Below the pieces are notes generated by a model. The model saw only the letters and a list, made by a program, of their open reading frames with translations, was not told where the DNA came from and did no database searches. The position numbers and the translations under genes were made by a program. A stretch of DNA of 64,000 bases from assembly GCA_036245525.1 (NCBI GenBank), contig BTPG01000004.1:14766047-14830046 (forward strand). The letters are read 5' to 3'. The DNA is from Semisulcospira habei (lineage: Eukaryota; Mollusca; Gastropoda; Semisulcospiridae). This document shows positions 10,318 through 23,396 of the stretch, one piece after another; the stretch's first letter is position 1; every line of letters starts with the position of its first letter.

Positions 10318-10577
10318 CATGGTCGATTCACCGTGAACCGACCAGGCCATGCACATTTCGATAATATGACTTGTATGATTGCTTGATTTTTTTACCTCTT
10401 TTTTTCTTATGCTTAGATTATCGGTTTAAAAAAAATGTTAAGTTTGCTCGAATTAACAATGTGTGTGTATCACTATCTGTATAGTTACTATGTGTCTGGT
10501 CGTTCGCCGGAATTGTACATTGGACCATGATCGATTCGCCGGTCTCGGTGAAATGACCTGCCGGCTAATCGACCATG
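10318..10577. repeat. Possible nested inverted-repeat element
   Basis: CATGGTCGATT (10318-10328) and its exact reverse complement (10567-10577) bound 260 bp that also contain related GGTC/GACC words. It may be a small MITE nested in the larger transposon. I see no convincing target duplication. Confidence 0.3.
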
Positions 10578-10589
10578 CATTTTTTAAAT

Positions 10590-11100
10590 TGGTTTAAAAT
10601 AAATTAAAATAAGGTGAATTAATAGAAAATAAATAATTCATTTTAGAAAAAATAGTCAAAAAATAATCTTAATATATCATATAAGATAAAATTTAAAAAT
10701 AATAAAATAAAATGTAGAAATAAAATAAATAAAATAGATTGAAAAATAAAGTGAAATAATAGAAAATAAAATAAATCATATTAGATAAAATGAAGAAATA
10801 AATAAAATAAATTAAATTAAAATAGATAGTGAAGTAATAGAAACTAAAAATAAAATAATTCATTTTAGTAAATAAATAAATTAATCTTGATATATTATAT
10901 AAAATAAAATAAAAAAAAAGAAATAAATAAAGAAAATAGAATAAAATAAAGTGAAATAATAAAAAATAAAATAAATCATATTACATAAAATAAATAAGTA
11001 AATAAAATAAAGAAATTTGTAATATGAAAGATAAACTAAATACATAATAAAATAAAATATTTCATGTGTGTATCCTAGATTTTGAAAAAAATAAATCGTT
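10590..11100. repeat. A/T low-complexity tract
   Basis: About 500 bp built of AAATAAAATA-type words with few G or C. It lies inside the TIR element and encodes nothing. Confidence 0.8.
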
Positions 11101-11324
11101 TGGAAGTTGATTTTTTTTTCTTTTCAATTATGATTCATTCATTGGTTATTGCCTCGAAAGACTGCATATCTAACTACCTTCAGACTAGGCCCCCACCTTG
11201 CTGACCAGCTGTTCAGAAATCTGAATTATAAAGTTGCTTATGTCTTGATGTTTGAAAGCCTGAATTAAGACCTTCAAGAGAAACAACTGGATATAGATGT
11301 TTGATTTTGGGAAGAACAGGAGGT

Positions 11325-11580
11325 GGTGACAAGGTTTTTGCATTCAGAGTTTAAGAGTCATGCCATAGCCCAGGATCTCCACGACAAGCTTGCTCCAATT
11401 CTTGCAAAGCTGAGTCAGCAGAAGCTTTTGCAGTTGTCCATGGATGGCCCCAATGTATAAAACTGCGCAAGTTGCTGGAGGAGGACATCAAAAGATCAAC
11501 GGCAGTGAAAATGTTGGACACAGGCACCTGCGGACTGCATAGTCTCCACAATGCATTCCTATCCTTATTTTTATTACTGT
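11325..11580 (+). pseudogene. Transposase remnant (hAT-like)
   Basis: One frame reads FKSHAIAQDLHDKLAPILAK, then KLLQLSMDGPNV before a stop near 11458. The next frame continues with RKLLEEDIKRSTAV and LDTGTCGLHSLHNAF. The spacing of the MDGPNV and CGLH..HNAF motifs resembles a class of hAT-like transposases found in animals. The stop and frame change mean it is dead. It lies close to the right TIR of the host element, as expected for its own transposase. Confidence 0.5.
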
Positions 11581-12609
11581 CTTACAGCATTATTTTATGG
11601 CAGTTGGCACTCAGAAATATTTTGCTGTGTCCTCGACTCTCAATCTCTGACCCCTCTGCGTCGTACACTTGGGAAAATTGACCCTTGGGTTGGAAAAAGG
11701 TTGGGAAAATGTTGGAAATTTTGTGATCCCGATTCAGTATGAACCCTGTTACATCTTGTCTTAAGATCTTGCTTTTAGTCTGGCTGACCAGATTTGTACC
11801 CTTCCCGCCGTGAGATGGCCTTAGTGCCTGCTCGGCGTTAAACCCAAATAACTAACTAATCCATTTTCGTACTTAAATCCGTTCTAGGGTGGATAGGATG
11901 GCGCCCTAACTACTCCACCCATCCCACCCCACCCCACATCAATAACTGAAATCTTGCATTTTTAAATTGCATTTATCAAACTGAACGGCCCAAACCCCAC
12001 CCCTTTCAAAGTCAAGGTCAAAGATCACAGCTCAGGTTCGAAATTCAGACTCATAAAAAAAAAAAAAAAGTTCAGACTCATGACTACCAGTAAGACAAGA
12101 AATAAATGAACAACCATACTAAACATAGCTCACAGTGCCGGTAAACAGGGTGTTGTCAGATGCAAAGCATGCAAAAACACCTAAAAAACTGCAAACGCAG
12201 CGATTGTTTTGGACATTTTTTTAATTGTTCATTATTTTTTTTTTAGTTTTCCAACCGCAAATGTCCAAACTCAAAGATAATTATGGTTACATTAAACCAG
12301 TTTCCGGTCAATGTCACAAATGGCTCAGGTTTCAAGTTCAGACTCAGAGCCGGGGTAAAGGGCAGCGAAAGACGAGACGTCAGTTTACGAGACGAGACGA
12401 GATGACGAGACCAGACAGACAGTACGAGACGAGACTGCAGATGACATGAAAAGAGACAAGGCCAGACAAAAAACAAAACATAAAACAAAAGTCCCTCTAA
12501 CACATGACGTGCACTGGTTTTTTCCCCCCGATTCGCTGCCGCTTGTCAGGGGTAGCGAATGGAGACAGTCAACCAGTGTGGACAAGAGGAGGTGGGAGAG
12601 GCGACTGAC

Positions 12610-12906
12610 CTGCCAGCCTTGGTGACGATCATCTCGGTGCCCAGCTCGTCAAACTCTTTTCACGGTGCCTTCATCTCGAGCTGGGCGAACACGTTCATCA
12701 TTTTGGGATGAAGAGGCTTCTTCGGGCCGTCACTCTTGCAAGGCAGGGGTGATAACCGGCCTCCGACTTGCTGTCAGAGTTGTGTCACATGTCGGACTGA
12801 GCGTCCTGAAAGTTGGAGTTGTCGGTCGTGTCATGTTTGGGGGTGTCGGTGTCCCCGGTGGCGCCGTGTTTGCGGTGGCATGATGGAAGTTCAGGCAAAG
12901 GGTCGA
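12610..12906 (-). pseudogene. T-box exon copy 3, nonsense mutation
   Basis: Within LEMKALW the Leu codon is now CCG (Pro) and the Trp codon is TGA, so the T-box frame is stopped. Donor GTCAGT kept. Copy 14 (45828-46128) has the same two changes. Confidence 0.8.
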
Positions 12907-13061
12907 ACTGGACTAAGTGGAATATGGACGAACAGGTGATAGGGCCCACTACACACGCTTCCATACTTTTCAATATATGAAAAGTATGGAAAAGTATGAA
13001 AAGCATTCCGTCCATAGCGTAGCTTTTCTGCATGCTAGTTCCTAGCCTGTCACTATGATAG

Positions 13062-13700
13062 CTGAAAAAAGGCACCAAGATCAGCGTGTACAGAGCTGTC
13101 GTCCTCACCACCCTGCTGTACGGTTCCGAGTCCTGGACCCTCTACCGCAACCAACTACGACTCCTCGAACGCTTTCACCAGCGCTGCCTGCGTACCATCC
13201 TGGGCATTCACTGGAGTGACTATGTCACCAACGTCGAGGTCCTTGAACAGGCAGAAACTATGAGCATCGAGGCTTTGTTGCTGCGGACACAGCTTCGCTG
13301 GGCGGGGCACGTCTCCAGGATGGAGGATCATCGCCTACCCAAGATCACTCTGTTCGGCGAGCTTGCCACTGGACACCGAGACAGAGGGGCACCAAAGAAG
13401 AGATACAAAGACGGTCTCAAGAAGTCACTTAGTGCCTGCCAAATCGACCACCGCCAGTGGTCTTCGCTTGCTGCGGACCGTGACACCTGGCGCTCCACCA
13501 TCTACAAGGCAGCCGTCTCCTTTGAGGACTCTCGTAGAGCTAACCTTAAGGACAAACGGCTCAGGAGAAAAAACAGAGTTGCCGTAACTCATAACCCTGA
13601 CCAGACCTTCCCCTGCAGCCACTGCGGTCGAACCTGCCTGTCCCGGATTGGCCTCCGCAGCCACGAAAATGCCTGCAGACGACGTGGGAAAGCCCTATAG
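13062..13700 (+). pseudogene. LINE ORF2 C-terminal domain with zinc finger
   Basis: The frame is open from the insertion's left border to TAG at 13698-13700 (the ORF proper starts upstream and is lost). It has the post-RT region typical of many animal LINEs: LTTLLYGSESW, then LRTILGIHWSD, then LRWAGHVSRMED. It ends with a C2H2-type finger, FPCSHCGRTC..GLRSHENAC. There are no internal stops, so the insertion is fairly young. The reverse transcriptase and endonuclease domains are missing. Confidence 0.8.
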
Positions 13701-13732
13701 AATCTTCGTTCGCGAAGTCAAGCCAAGAAGAG
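13062..13732 (+). mobile_element. 5'-truncated LINE insertion
   Basis: A 671-bp insertion bounded by the 10-bp direct repeat ACTATGATAG (13052-13061 and 13733-13742). The homologous site near 46276 is empty. It contains the C-terminal end of a LINE ORF2 and a short 3' end with AATCTTCGTTCGCGAAGTCA and AAGA at its right border. No poly(A) is present; an AAGA-type end would fit several animal LINE groups. Confidence 0.85.
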
Positions 13733-16169
13733 ACTATGATAGCGGGCGGGCACCCGTCCAAACGGATTCTGTAGACAGTTGGCGTCGTAGTACAGCGCAA
13801 GGTCGGGTGCGAATTCACCGTAATATCCCGTTCCATATACGCGACATTTTAGCCCGAGATTTTTAATCTATATTTACATCTTGTCTTAATATCTTGCTTA
13901 TAGTCTGGCTGACCAGATTTTTACCCATTCCGCCAGATGGCCTTAGTCGCCTGCTTGGCGTTAAACCCAAATAACTAACAAATCCATTTTCGTACTTGAA
14001 TCCGTTCTCGGGTGGATAGGAAGGCACCCTAACTACCCCACCCACCCCACCCCACATCAATAACTGAAATATTGCATATTTTAAACGCATTTATCAAACT
14101 GAATGCCCCAAACCCCCACCCCTTTCAAGGTCAAGGTCAAAGATCAAAGCTCAGGTTCGAAGTTCAGACTCATGACAAGAAATAAATGAACAACCACACT
14201 AAACATAGCTCACAGTGCCGGTAAACAGGGTGTTGCATTTAAAAACATGGAAAAACGCCTACAAAACTGCAAACGCAGCGATTTCTGGGGGAAATTTCAA
14301 ATTTTTAATGATTTTTTTTCAGTTTTCCAACAGCAAAAGTCCAAACTCAATGATATGATTACATTAAACCAGTTTGCGGTCAATGTCACATATGGCTTGT
14401 GTTGACCTGACAGGTCACTGACTACAGTACCATTTCCGTACTGTCCAGTCTCTTAGCTCAGGTTCGAAGTTCAGACTCATGACTACCTAAAAGACAAGAA
14501 ATAAATAAACAACCACACTAAACATAGCTCACAGTGGCGGTAAACAAGGTGTTGTAATGCAAAACATGCAAAAACGTAATGAAAACTGCAAACGCAGCGA
14601 TTTCTTGGGAAAATATCACAATGACTCAGGTTCGAAGTTCATACCCAGAGACGGGGTAAAGGGCAGCGAAAGACGAGAAGTCTGTTTACAAGACAAGACG
14701 AAATGACGCAGATCTTGCTTTTAGTCTGGCTAACCAGAGTTTTACACATCCAGCTGTGAGATGGCCTTAGTCGCCTGCTCGGCGTTAAACCCAAATAACT
14801 AATCCATTTTCGTACTTGAATCCGTTCTCGGGCGGATAGAAAGGCACCCTAACTACTCCACCCACCCCACCCCACCCCACCCCACATCAATAACTGAAAT
14901 ATTGCATTTTTAAAACGCATTTATCAAACTGAAAGCCCCAAACCCCACCACTTTCAAGGTCAAGGTCAAAGATCACAGCTCAGGTTCGAAGTTCAGACTC
15001 ATGACTTCGTGGCATTAAAACTGGTTTCTTACCAACCCCACATCCAAGCACAGCTGAAATCAACGTTGGCAGTTGGCGCCGTAGTGCAGAGCACGGTCGG
15101 GTGTGAATTCACTGTTATATCCCGTTCCATATATGCGACCTTTTAGCCTTAGCCTGAGATTTTTAATCTATATTTACATCTTGTCTTAAGATCTTGCTTT
15201 TAGTCTGGCTGACCAGATTTTTACCCATCTCGCTGTGAGATGGCCTTAGTCGCCTGCTCGGCGTTAAACCCAACTAACAAATCCATTTTCGTACTTGAAA
15301 CCGTTCTCGGGTGGATAGGAAGGCACCCTAACTACTCCACCCACCCCACCCCACCCCACCCACACACCACATCAATAACTGAAATATTGCATTTTTAAAC
15401 GCATTTATCAAAATGTACTCCCCAAACCGCCCCCCATTCAAGGTCAAGGTCAAAGATCACAGCTCAGGTTCGAAGTTCAGACTCATGACTACCAGTAAGA
15501 CAAGAAATAAATGAACAGCCACACTAAACATAGCTCACAGTGCAGGTAAACAGGGTGTTGCGATGCAAAACATGCAAAAACGCCTACAAAACTGCAAACG
15601 CAGCGATTTCTGGGAAAAAGTTCAAATTTTTCATGATTTTTTTTCAGTTTTCCAACAGCAAAAGTCCAAACTCAATGATATGGTTACAAAAACCAGTTTC
15701 CGGTCAATGTCACATATGGCATGTGTTGACCTGACAGATCACGGATTACAGTGCTATTTCCGTTCTGTCCAGTCTCTTTGATCAGGTTTTTCATGATTGT
15801 TGTTATCAGTTTCCCAACAGCAAAGGTCCAAACTCAATGATATGGTTACATTAAACCAGTTTCCGGTCAATGTCACATTATGACTCAGGTTCGACGTTCA
15901 GACTCAGAGCTGGGGTAAAGGGCAGCGAAAGATGAGAAGTCAGTTTACGAGACGAGACGAGATGATGCAGATGAGACGAGACCAGACAGACAGTACGAGA
16001 CGAGACTGCAGATGACATGAGAAGAGACAAGACCAGACAAAAAAATCAACAGTCCATCTAACACATGACGTGCACTAGTTTTCTCCCCCAATTTGCTACC
16101 GCTTGTCAGTGGTAGCAAATGGAGGCAGTCAACCAGTGTGGACAAGAGTAGGTGGGAGAGGCGACCGAC

Positions 16170-16466
16170 CTGCCAGCCTTGGTGACGATCATCTCGGTGC
16201 CCAGCTCGTCAAACTCTTTCCACAGTGCCTTCATCTCGAGCTGGGCGAACACGTTCATCATTTTGGGATGAAGAGGATTCTTCGGGCCATCAGTCTTGCC
16301 AGGCAGGGGTGATAACCGGCCTCCGACTTTCTGTCAGAGTTGTGTCCCATGTCGGACTGGGCGTCCTGACTGTTGGGAGTTGTCATTCGTGTTGTGTTTG
16401 GGGAAGTCGGTGTCCCCGGTGGCACCGTGTTTGCGGTGGCATGATGGAAGTTTAGGCAAAGGTCGA
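16170..16466 (-). pseudogene. T-box exon copy 4
   Basis: T-box codons intact; one Lys to Asn upstream in the PKKP stretch. Donor is GTCGGT. A SINE-interrupted Tyr/Gly-rich segment follows; here the frame from it (MSRIYGTGYYGEF, from 16728) runs without stop into the acidic stretch, giving a 156-codon frame. Confidence 0.75.
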
Positions 16467-17882
16467 ACTGGACTAAGTCGAATATGGACCGAAAGGTGGT
16501 AGGGCCCTCTACACACGCTTCCATACTTTTCAATATATGAAAAGTATGGAAAAGTATGAAAAGCATTCCGTCCATAGTGTAGCTTTTCTGCATGCTAGTG
16601 CCTAGCCTGTCACTATGATAGCGGGCGGGCACCCGTCCAAACGGATTCTGTAGACAGTTGGCGTCGTAGTACAGCGTAAGGTCGGGTGCGAATTCACCGT
16701 AATATCCCGTTCCATATATACGTGACATTTTAGCCTGCGATTTTTAATCTATATTTACATCTTGTCTTAAGATCTTACTTATAGTCTGGCTGACCAGATT
16801 TTTACCCATCCCGCCGTGAGGTGGCCTTAGTTGCCTGCTCGGCGTTAAACCCAAATAACTAACGAATCCATTTTCGTACTTGAATCCGTTCTCGGGTGGA
16901 TAGAAAGGCACCCTAACTACTCCACTCACCCCACCCACATCAATAACTGAAATATTGAATATTTTAAACGCATTTATCAAACTGAATGCCCCAAACCCCA
17001 CCCCTTTCAAGGTCAAGGTCAAAGATCACAGCTCAGGTTCGAAGTTTAGACTCATGACTACCAGTAAGACAAGAAATAAATGAACAACCACGCTAAACAT
17101 AGCTCACAGTGCCGGTAATCAGGGTGTTGTGTTTGAAAACATGCAAAAATGCCTACAAAACTGCAAACACAGCGATTTCTGGGGAAAATTTCAAATTTTT
17201 CATGATTTTTTAAAAAAGTTTTCCAAAAGCAAAAGTCCAAACTCAATGATATGATTACATTAAAGCAGTTTCCGGTCAATGTCACATATGGCTCGGAAGG
17301 GACTACAGTGCTATTTCCGTACTGTCCAGTCTCTTAGCTCAGGTTCGAAGTTCATACTCATGACTACCTGAAAGACAAGAAATAAATGAACAACCACACT
17401 AAACATAGCTCACAGTGGCGGTAAACATGGTGTTGCGATGCAAAACATGCAAAAACGCCATCAAAACTGCAAACGCAGTGATTTCTTGGAAAAATATCAG
17501 ATTTTTCAAGATTTTCTTTTCAGTTTTCCAACAGCAAAAGTGCAACGTCAATGATATGGTTACATTAAACCAGTTTCCGGTCAATGTCAAATATGACTCA
17601 GGTTCGAAGTTCAGACTCATAGCCGGTGTAAAGGGCAGCGAAAGACGACAAGTCAGTTTACGAGATGAGACGAGATGACGCAGACGAGACGAGACGAGAC
17701 CAGACAGACAGTACGAGATGAGACTGCATAGAGAAGAGACAAGACCAGACAAAAAAAATCAACAGTCCATCTAACACATGACGTGCACTAGTTTTCTCCC
17801 CCGATTCGCTACCGCTTGTCAGTGGTAGCAAATGGAGGCATTCCACCAGTGTGGACAAGAGGAGGTGGGAGAGGCGACTGAC

Positions 17883-18179
17883 CTGCCAGCCTTGGTGACG
17901 ATCATCTCGGTGCCCAGCTCGTCAAACTCTTTCCACAGTGCCTTCATCTCGAGCTGGGCGAACACGTTCATCATTTTGGGATGAAGAGGCTTCTTCGGGC
18001 CGTCAGTCTTGCCATGCAGGGGCGATAATCGGCCTCCGACTTGCTGTCAGAGTTGTGTCCCATGTCGGACTGGGCGTCCTGACTGTTGGAGTTGTCGGCC
18101 ACGTCGTATTTGGGGGAGTCGGTGTCCCCGGTGCGGCCGTGGTTGCGGTGGCAGGATGGAGGTTCAGGCAAAGGGTCGA
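17883..18179 (-). pseudogene. T-box exon copy 5
   Basis: T-box codons intact and donor GTCAGT kept. Nearly identical to copies 1 and 16 in this part. Confidence 0.8.
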
Positions 18180-19174
18180 AATGGACTAAGTCGAATATGG
18201 ACTGACAGGTGGTAGGGCCCACTGCACACGCTTCCATACTTTTCAATATATGAAAAGTATGAAAAGCATTCCGTCCATAGCGTAGCTCTTCTGCATGCTA
18301 GTTCCTAGCCTGTCAATATGATAGCGGGCGGGCACCCGTCCAAACGGATTCTGTAGACACTTGGCGTCGTAGTACAGCGCAGGGTCGGGTGCGAATTCTC
18401 CGTAATATCCTGTTCCATATAATATGCGACATTTTAGCCTGAGATTTTTAATCTATAGTTACATCTTGTCTTAAGATCTTGCTTTTAGTCTGGCTAACCA
18501 GATTTTTACACATCCCGCTGTGAGATGGCCTTAGTCGCCTGCTCGGCGTTAAACCCAAATAACTAATCCATTTTCGTACTTGAATCCGTTCTCGGGCGGA
18601 TAGAAAGGCACCCTAACTACTCCACCCACCCCACCCCACCCCACATCAATAACTGAAATATTGCATTTTTTAAACGCATGTATCAAACTTAACTCCCCAA
18701 ACCCCACCCCTTTCAAGGTCAAGGTCAAAGATCACAGCTCAGGTTTGAAGTTCAGACTCATGACTTCGTGGCATTGAAACTGGTTTCTTAGCAACCCCAC
18801 ACCCAAGCACAGCTGAAATCAACGTGCTCCTCAAATCACTACGTCAACGGCAACTCAACATAGGCCCACAATTCTCCATTGGATAATCTCGGAATAGTAT
18901 CATTCAAAGCAACAAACATGTCTCCTATCCGCTAACCAGACATTTCCAGCAAACTCCAACATTCAGCCCTACTACAAAATTTTAAACAAGGCAAGAATTA
19001 TTTTTAAAAACACCGCTCCACCTACTGCCTGAACTGCCCAGATTTGAATAATAACGTGACCTGAAAGAGGAACTCTCCCACCTTAACACCATTCAATCTG
19101 CCATCAGTGCAACCCGTATACACTATCTAAGTCAAACCCAAAGTGACACCATTGAATGTTGCTGCATTTTAAAG

Positions 19175-19439
19175 TTATGGCCCATCTTTTAATGGTGCAC
19201 CGTAATATCCCATTCCATATCCATTTTTGTGCTAGAATCCATCCTCGAGTGGCCGATAGTAGCCGGGGTGGTAGGAAGGCATTCTGTACATAGCATAGCT
19301 TTTCTGCATGCTTGTTCCTAGCCTGTCACTATGATAGAGGACGGGCACCCGTTCAAACGGATTCTGTAGACAGTTGGCACCGTAGTACAGAGCACGGTCG
19401 GGTGCGAATTCACCGTTATATCCCATTCCATATATGCGA
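19175..19439 (-). pseudogene. Tyr/Gly-rich segment, uninterrupted copy
   Basis: Reads APDRALYYGANCLQNPFERV, then MPSYHPGYYRPLEDGF and a TAG where other copies have Lys, so it is nonsense-broken. The same stop is shared by the copies at 24694, 30043, 52451 and 58834. Confidence 0.6.
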
Positions 19440-19805
19440 CCTTTTAGCCTTAGCCTGAGATTTTCAATCTATATTTACATCTTGTCTTAAGATCTTGCTT
19501 TTAGTCTGGCTGACCAGATTTTTTCCCATCCCGACGTGAGATGGCCTTAGTCGCCTGCTCGGCGTTAAACACAAATAACTAACTAATCCATTTTCGTACT
19601 TGAATCCGTTGTCGGGTGGATAGGAAGGCACCCTAACTACTCCACCCACCCCACCCCACCCCACACCACATCAATACCTGAAATATTGCATTTTTAAATG
19701 AACTCCCCAAACCACACCCCTTTCAAGGTCAAGGTCAAAGATCACAGCTGAGGTTCGAAGTTCAGACTCATGACCACCAGTAAGACAAGAAAGAAATGAA
19801 CAGCC

Positions 19806-20059
19806 ACTCTTTCCACAGTGCCTTCATCTCGAGCTGGGCGAACACGTTCATCATTTTGGGATGAAGAAGCTTCTTCGGGCCATCAGTCTTGCCAGGCAGG
19901 GGTGATAACCGGCCTCCGACTTTCTGTCAGAGTTGTGTCCCATGTCGGACTGGGCGTCCTGACTGTTGGGAGTTGTCATTCGTGTTGTGTTTGGGGAAAT
20001 CGGTGTCCCCGGTGGCGCCGTGTTTGCGGTGGCATGATGGAAGTTTAGGCAAAGGTCGA
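19806..20059 (-). pseudogene. T-box exon copy 6, truncated
   Basis: Begins within the Trp-Lys-Glu codons of the T-box. The codons for [14 protein letters not shown], the donor and the intron flank are deleted and joined to sequence ending GAACAGCCAC. Same breakpoint as copy 8. Confidence 0.8.
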
Positions 20060-20910
20060 ACTGGACTAAGTCGAATATGGACCGAAAGGTGGTAGGGCCC
20101 TCTACACACGCTTCCATACTTTTCAATATATGAAAAGTATGGAAAAGTATGATAGCATTCCGTCCATAGTGTAGCTTTTCTGCATGCTAGTTCCTAGCCT
20201 GTCACTATGATAGCGGGCGGGCACCCGTCCAAACGGATTCTGTAGACAGTTGGCGTCGTAGTACAGCGCAAGGTCGGGTGCGAATTCACCGTAATATCCC
20301 GTTCCATATATACGTGACATTTTAGCCTGATATTTTTAATCTATATTTACATCTTGTCTTAAGATCTTGCTTATAGTCTGGCTGACCAGATTTTTACCCA
20401 TCCCGCCGTGAGGTGGCCTTAGTTGCCTGCTCGGCGTTAAACCCAAATAACTAACGAATCCATTTTCGTACTTGAATCCGTTCTCGGGTGGATAGAAAGG
20501 CACCCTAACTACTCCACTCACCCCACCCACATCAATAACTGAAATATTGAATATTTTAAACGCATTTATCAAACTGAATGCCCCAAACCCCACCCCTTTC
20601 AAGGTCAAGGTCAAAGATCACAGCTCAGGTTCGAAGTTCAGACTCATGACTACCAATAAGACAAGAAATAAATGAACAACTGTCACGACACGCCTGACGG
20701 AGTCAGGGCGCCGTGGACAATATGAGTGCAGACACTCGAGAAAAACCCACCCACTCTAAATAAATCACACAACGCCAGTGATAAACAACAAACAAATCCT
20801 TTATTACCTACTCTTTAACCCCCACCCCAACCCACTAACGCCCCACACACTCACACATACCCACGCATGCACTCATAACGTATTAACACTTAAAAAAGAT
20901 TAACATATAA

Positions 20911-21120
20911 AAAATGACTAACAAGTGAAAATGACTAACAGGTGAATATGACTAACAGGTGAATATGACTAACAGACGAAAATGACTAACAGGTGAATAT
21001 GACTAACAGGTGAATATGACTAACAGGTGAAAATGACTAACAGACGAAAATGACTAACAGGTGAAAATGACTAATATGGCCAACAGGTGAAAATGACTAA
21101 CATGACTAACAGGTGAAAAT
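20911..21120. repeat. 17-bp minisatellite inside the solo LTR
   Basis: About a dozen copies of a unit close to TGAATATGACTAACAGG, with variants GAAAATGAC and CAGACG. Confidence 0.8.
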
Positions 21121-21398
21121 CGGCAATGGCTATACAAGGCGGGTACTCTGTCTCTGTACAGTGTCCTCTGTCCCACACTAGACAGGGTGGCTCGCAACGT
21201 AAGGCGTACTACCCTACACCGCAGAGCGCCGTAGCCGCGCTTGCCCACGCACGCCTGTGACCGACGCGCAGAACGTAGAATCAGCCTGCTGTAGCCCAAC
21301 GTACTTGTCCAACAGGACCGGCTAGCGAAGGCGTTCCGACTCCCGATGATGCGTCACCGTTGGTCGTGGATGATGAAGAGATCGAAGAACGACGAAAT

Positions 21399-21463
21399 CT
21401 TCGAAGCCAGTCTTCGAAGCCAGTCTTCGAAGCCAATCTTCGAAGCCAATCTTCGAAGCCAAT
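21399..21463. repeat. 13-bp tandem repeat
   Basis: Five copies of CTTCGAAGCCAGT or CTTCGAAGCCAAT. Each contains the palindrome TTCGAA. Confidence 0.85.
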
Positions 21464-23396
21464 GCACTGGAAAAGGGCGCATTGTCAGTCAAAGTGCCAA
21501 CACAGTTAATTCTGGCCTATTTGCCACGCACCTACTCACAAACCACGTGAGTTGTGTCTCGTCTCACCCTAATACCCGCCTTGGCCATATTAAATATACA
21601 ATCATGGATATGAAAGCTTCCTATGTACATTAAACATTCACCAGGTCTGCACTATTCTATTACACTAGCATTAAGCTAGCACAACCACTTTTGTATAATA
21701 ACATTGCCACTGCTAAAACCAACATTATCAAAATATCCACATGTACATACAACGATATGAAATAATCACCAGCAACCACCCCACGTGACAATCTTATTAC
21801 ATTACATCTAGGACTTAATACAAATATATATTTGAAAGGATACCCACTTTAATTCGTTTTACAACATGGCCCTTTAAATATACTCACTCGGCGACAGCCG
21901 AATATAAACAACTAAATCCGACACCCATCACATTACAACCCAACCTAAAAAACATGGTTAAAGACTTGATTAAAACATCACTAAAAAACTAGACGAACAT
22001 ACCCTTCCGAACCTATGTACACATTCGCACACCCGAGAGCACAGCCGCTAACTGAGGAAAATGGCATGACTCATTACCTGTCACTGGTGAGTCCTCCGGC
22101 AGGACGAGACAAAACAAGGACGAAGACGAACCGGAGGGGTCTTCTGGTGAGTAGCAGCCGTGGTCACAAGTCTCTCGGGACACCCACACCCAGGAACACT
22201 GGCCGTGGTCTTGCAGGGAGGGTAAAACAACCCTCACACAGCTTGTCAAGGGCTCCAAACGAGGCCGCACCCTGACCCAGACTCTCACTTCGCTGGCTAA
22301 CTCCGCTGACTGACTGTAATATCCTACTGCTACCTCGCAGGTTAACTTTACTTCTGAACACTGTTCGGTTAAAGCTACTTGGCTAAAGCGTGCACCCGCT
22401 GTAATCGCTCACTGTTAAGCTTGCTGCACGGGCTTTACGATTACGCTCACACTACATTTATTAACTTCCCTAAACTAAGGCTATTTACAGAATTCGGCGA
22501 TCTACATTTATTAACAAGAAAACGACTTGGCAAAAAAATGAAACAACATGTCACATCCGTTACGTGACAACAACCACGCTAAACATAGCTCACAGTGCCG
22601 GTAATCAGGGTGTTGTGTTTGAAAACATGCAAAAATGCCTACAAAACTGCAAACACAGCGATTTCTGGGAAAATTTTCAAAATTTTCATGATTTTTTAAA
22701 AATGTTTTCCAACAGCAAAAGTCCAAACTCAATGATATGATTACATTAAAGCAGTTTCCGGTCAATGTCACATATGGCTTGTGTTGACCTGACAGGTCAC
22801 GGAAGGGACTACAGTGCTATTTCCGTACTGTCCAGTCTCTTAGCTCAGGTTCGAAGTTCATACTCATGACTACCTGAAAGACAAGAAATAAATGAACAAC
22901 CACACTAAACATAGCTCACAGTGGCGGTAAACATGGTGTTGCGATGCAAAACATGCAAAAACGCCATCAAAACTGCAAACGCAGTGATTTCTTGGAAAAA
23001 TGTCAGATTTTTCAAGATTTTCTTTTCAGATTTCCAACAGCAAAAGTGCAACGTCAATGATATGGTTACATTAAACCAGTTTCCGGTCAATGTCAAATAC
23101 GACTCAGGTTCGAAGTTCAGACTCAGAGCCGGGGTAAAGGGCAGCGAAAGACGAGAAGTCAGTTTACGAGATGAGACGAGATGACGCAGACGAGACGAGA
23201 CGAGACCAGACAGACAGTACGAGATGAGACTGCATATGACATGAGAAGAGACAAGACCAGACAAAAAAAAAATCAACAGTCCATCTAACACATGACGTGC
23301 ACTAGTTTTCTCCCCCGATTCGCTACCGCTTGTCAGTGGTAGCAAATGGAGGCAGTCCACCAGTGTGGACAAGAGGAGGTGGGAGAGGCGACTGAC

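Larger units (their letters stand above)
8781..11748 (+). mobile_element. TIR DNA transposon, hAT-like, decayed
   Basis: A 2,968-bp insertion into a SINE-like copy. The ends are perfect 12-bp inverted repeats (CAGGGTTCATAC / GTATGAACCCTG), flanked by TTACA on both sides (8776-8780, 11749-11753). The homologous site at 36007-36011 is empty, which fixes the borders. CAGGG ends and a transposase remnant near the right end suggest the hAT superfamily; a 5-bp duplication is unusual for most hATs, so the family is uncertain. The inner part contains an A/T-rich stretch and no intact transposase. Confidence 0.75.
20681..22569 (-). mobile_element. Probable solo LTR
   Basis: A 1,889-bp insertion with TGTCACG..CGTGACA ends, flanked by ACAAC on both sides (20676-20680 and 22570-22574). 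The homologous site near 27940 is empty. TG..CA ends with a 5-bp duplication are typical of LTRs. An AATAAA signal on the minus strand (20800-20805) lies about 120 bp from the minus-strand end, so the LTR is likely in minus orientation. No internal coding region is present, as expected after LTR-LTR recombination. A non-autonomous LTR element is the alternative. Confidence 0.7.
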
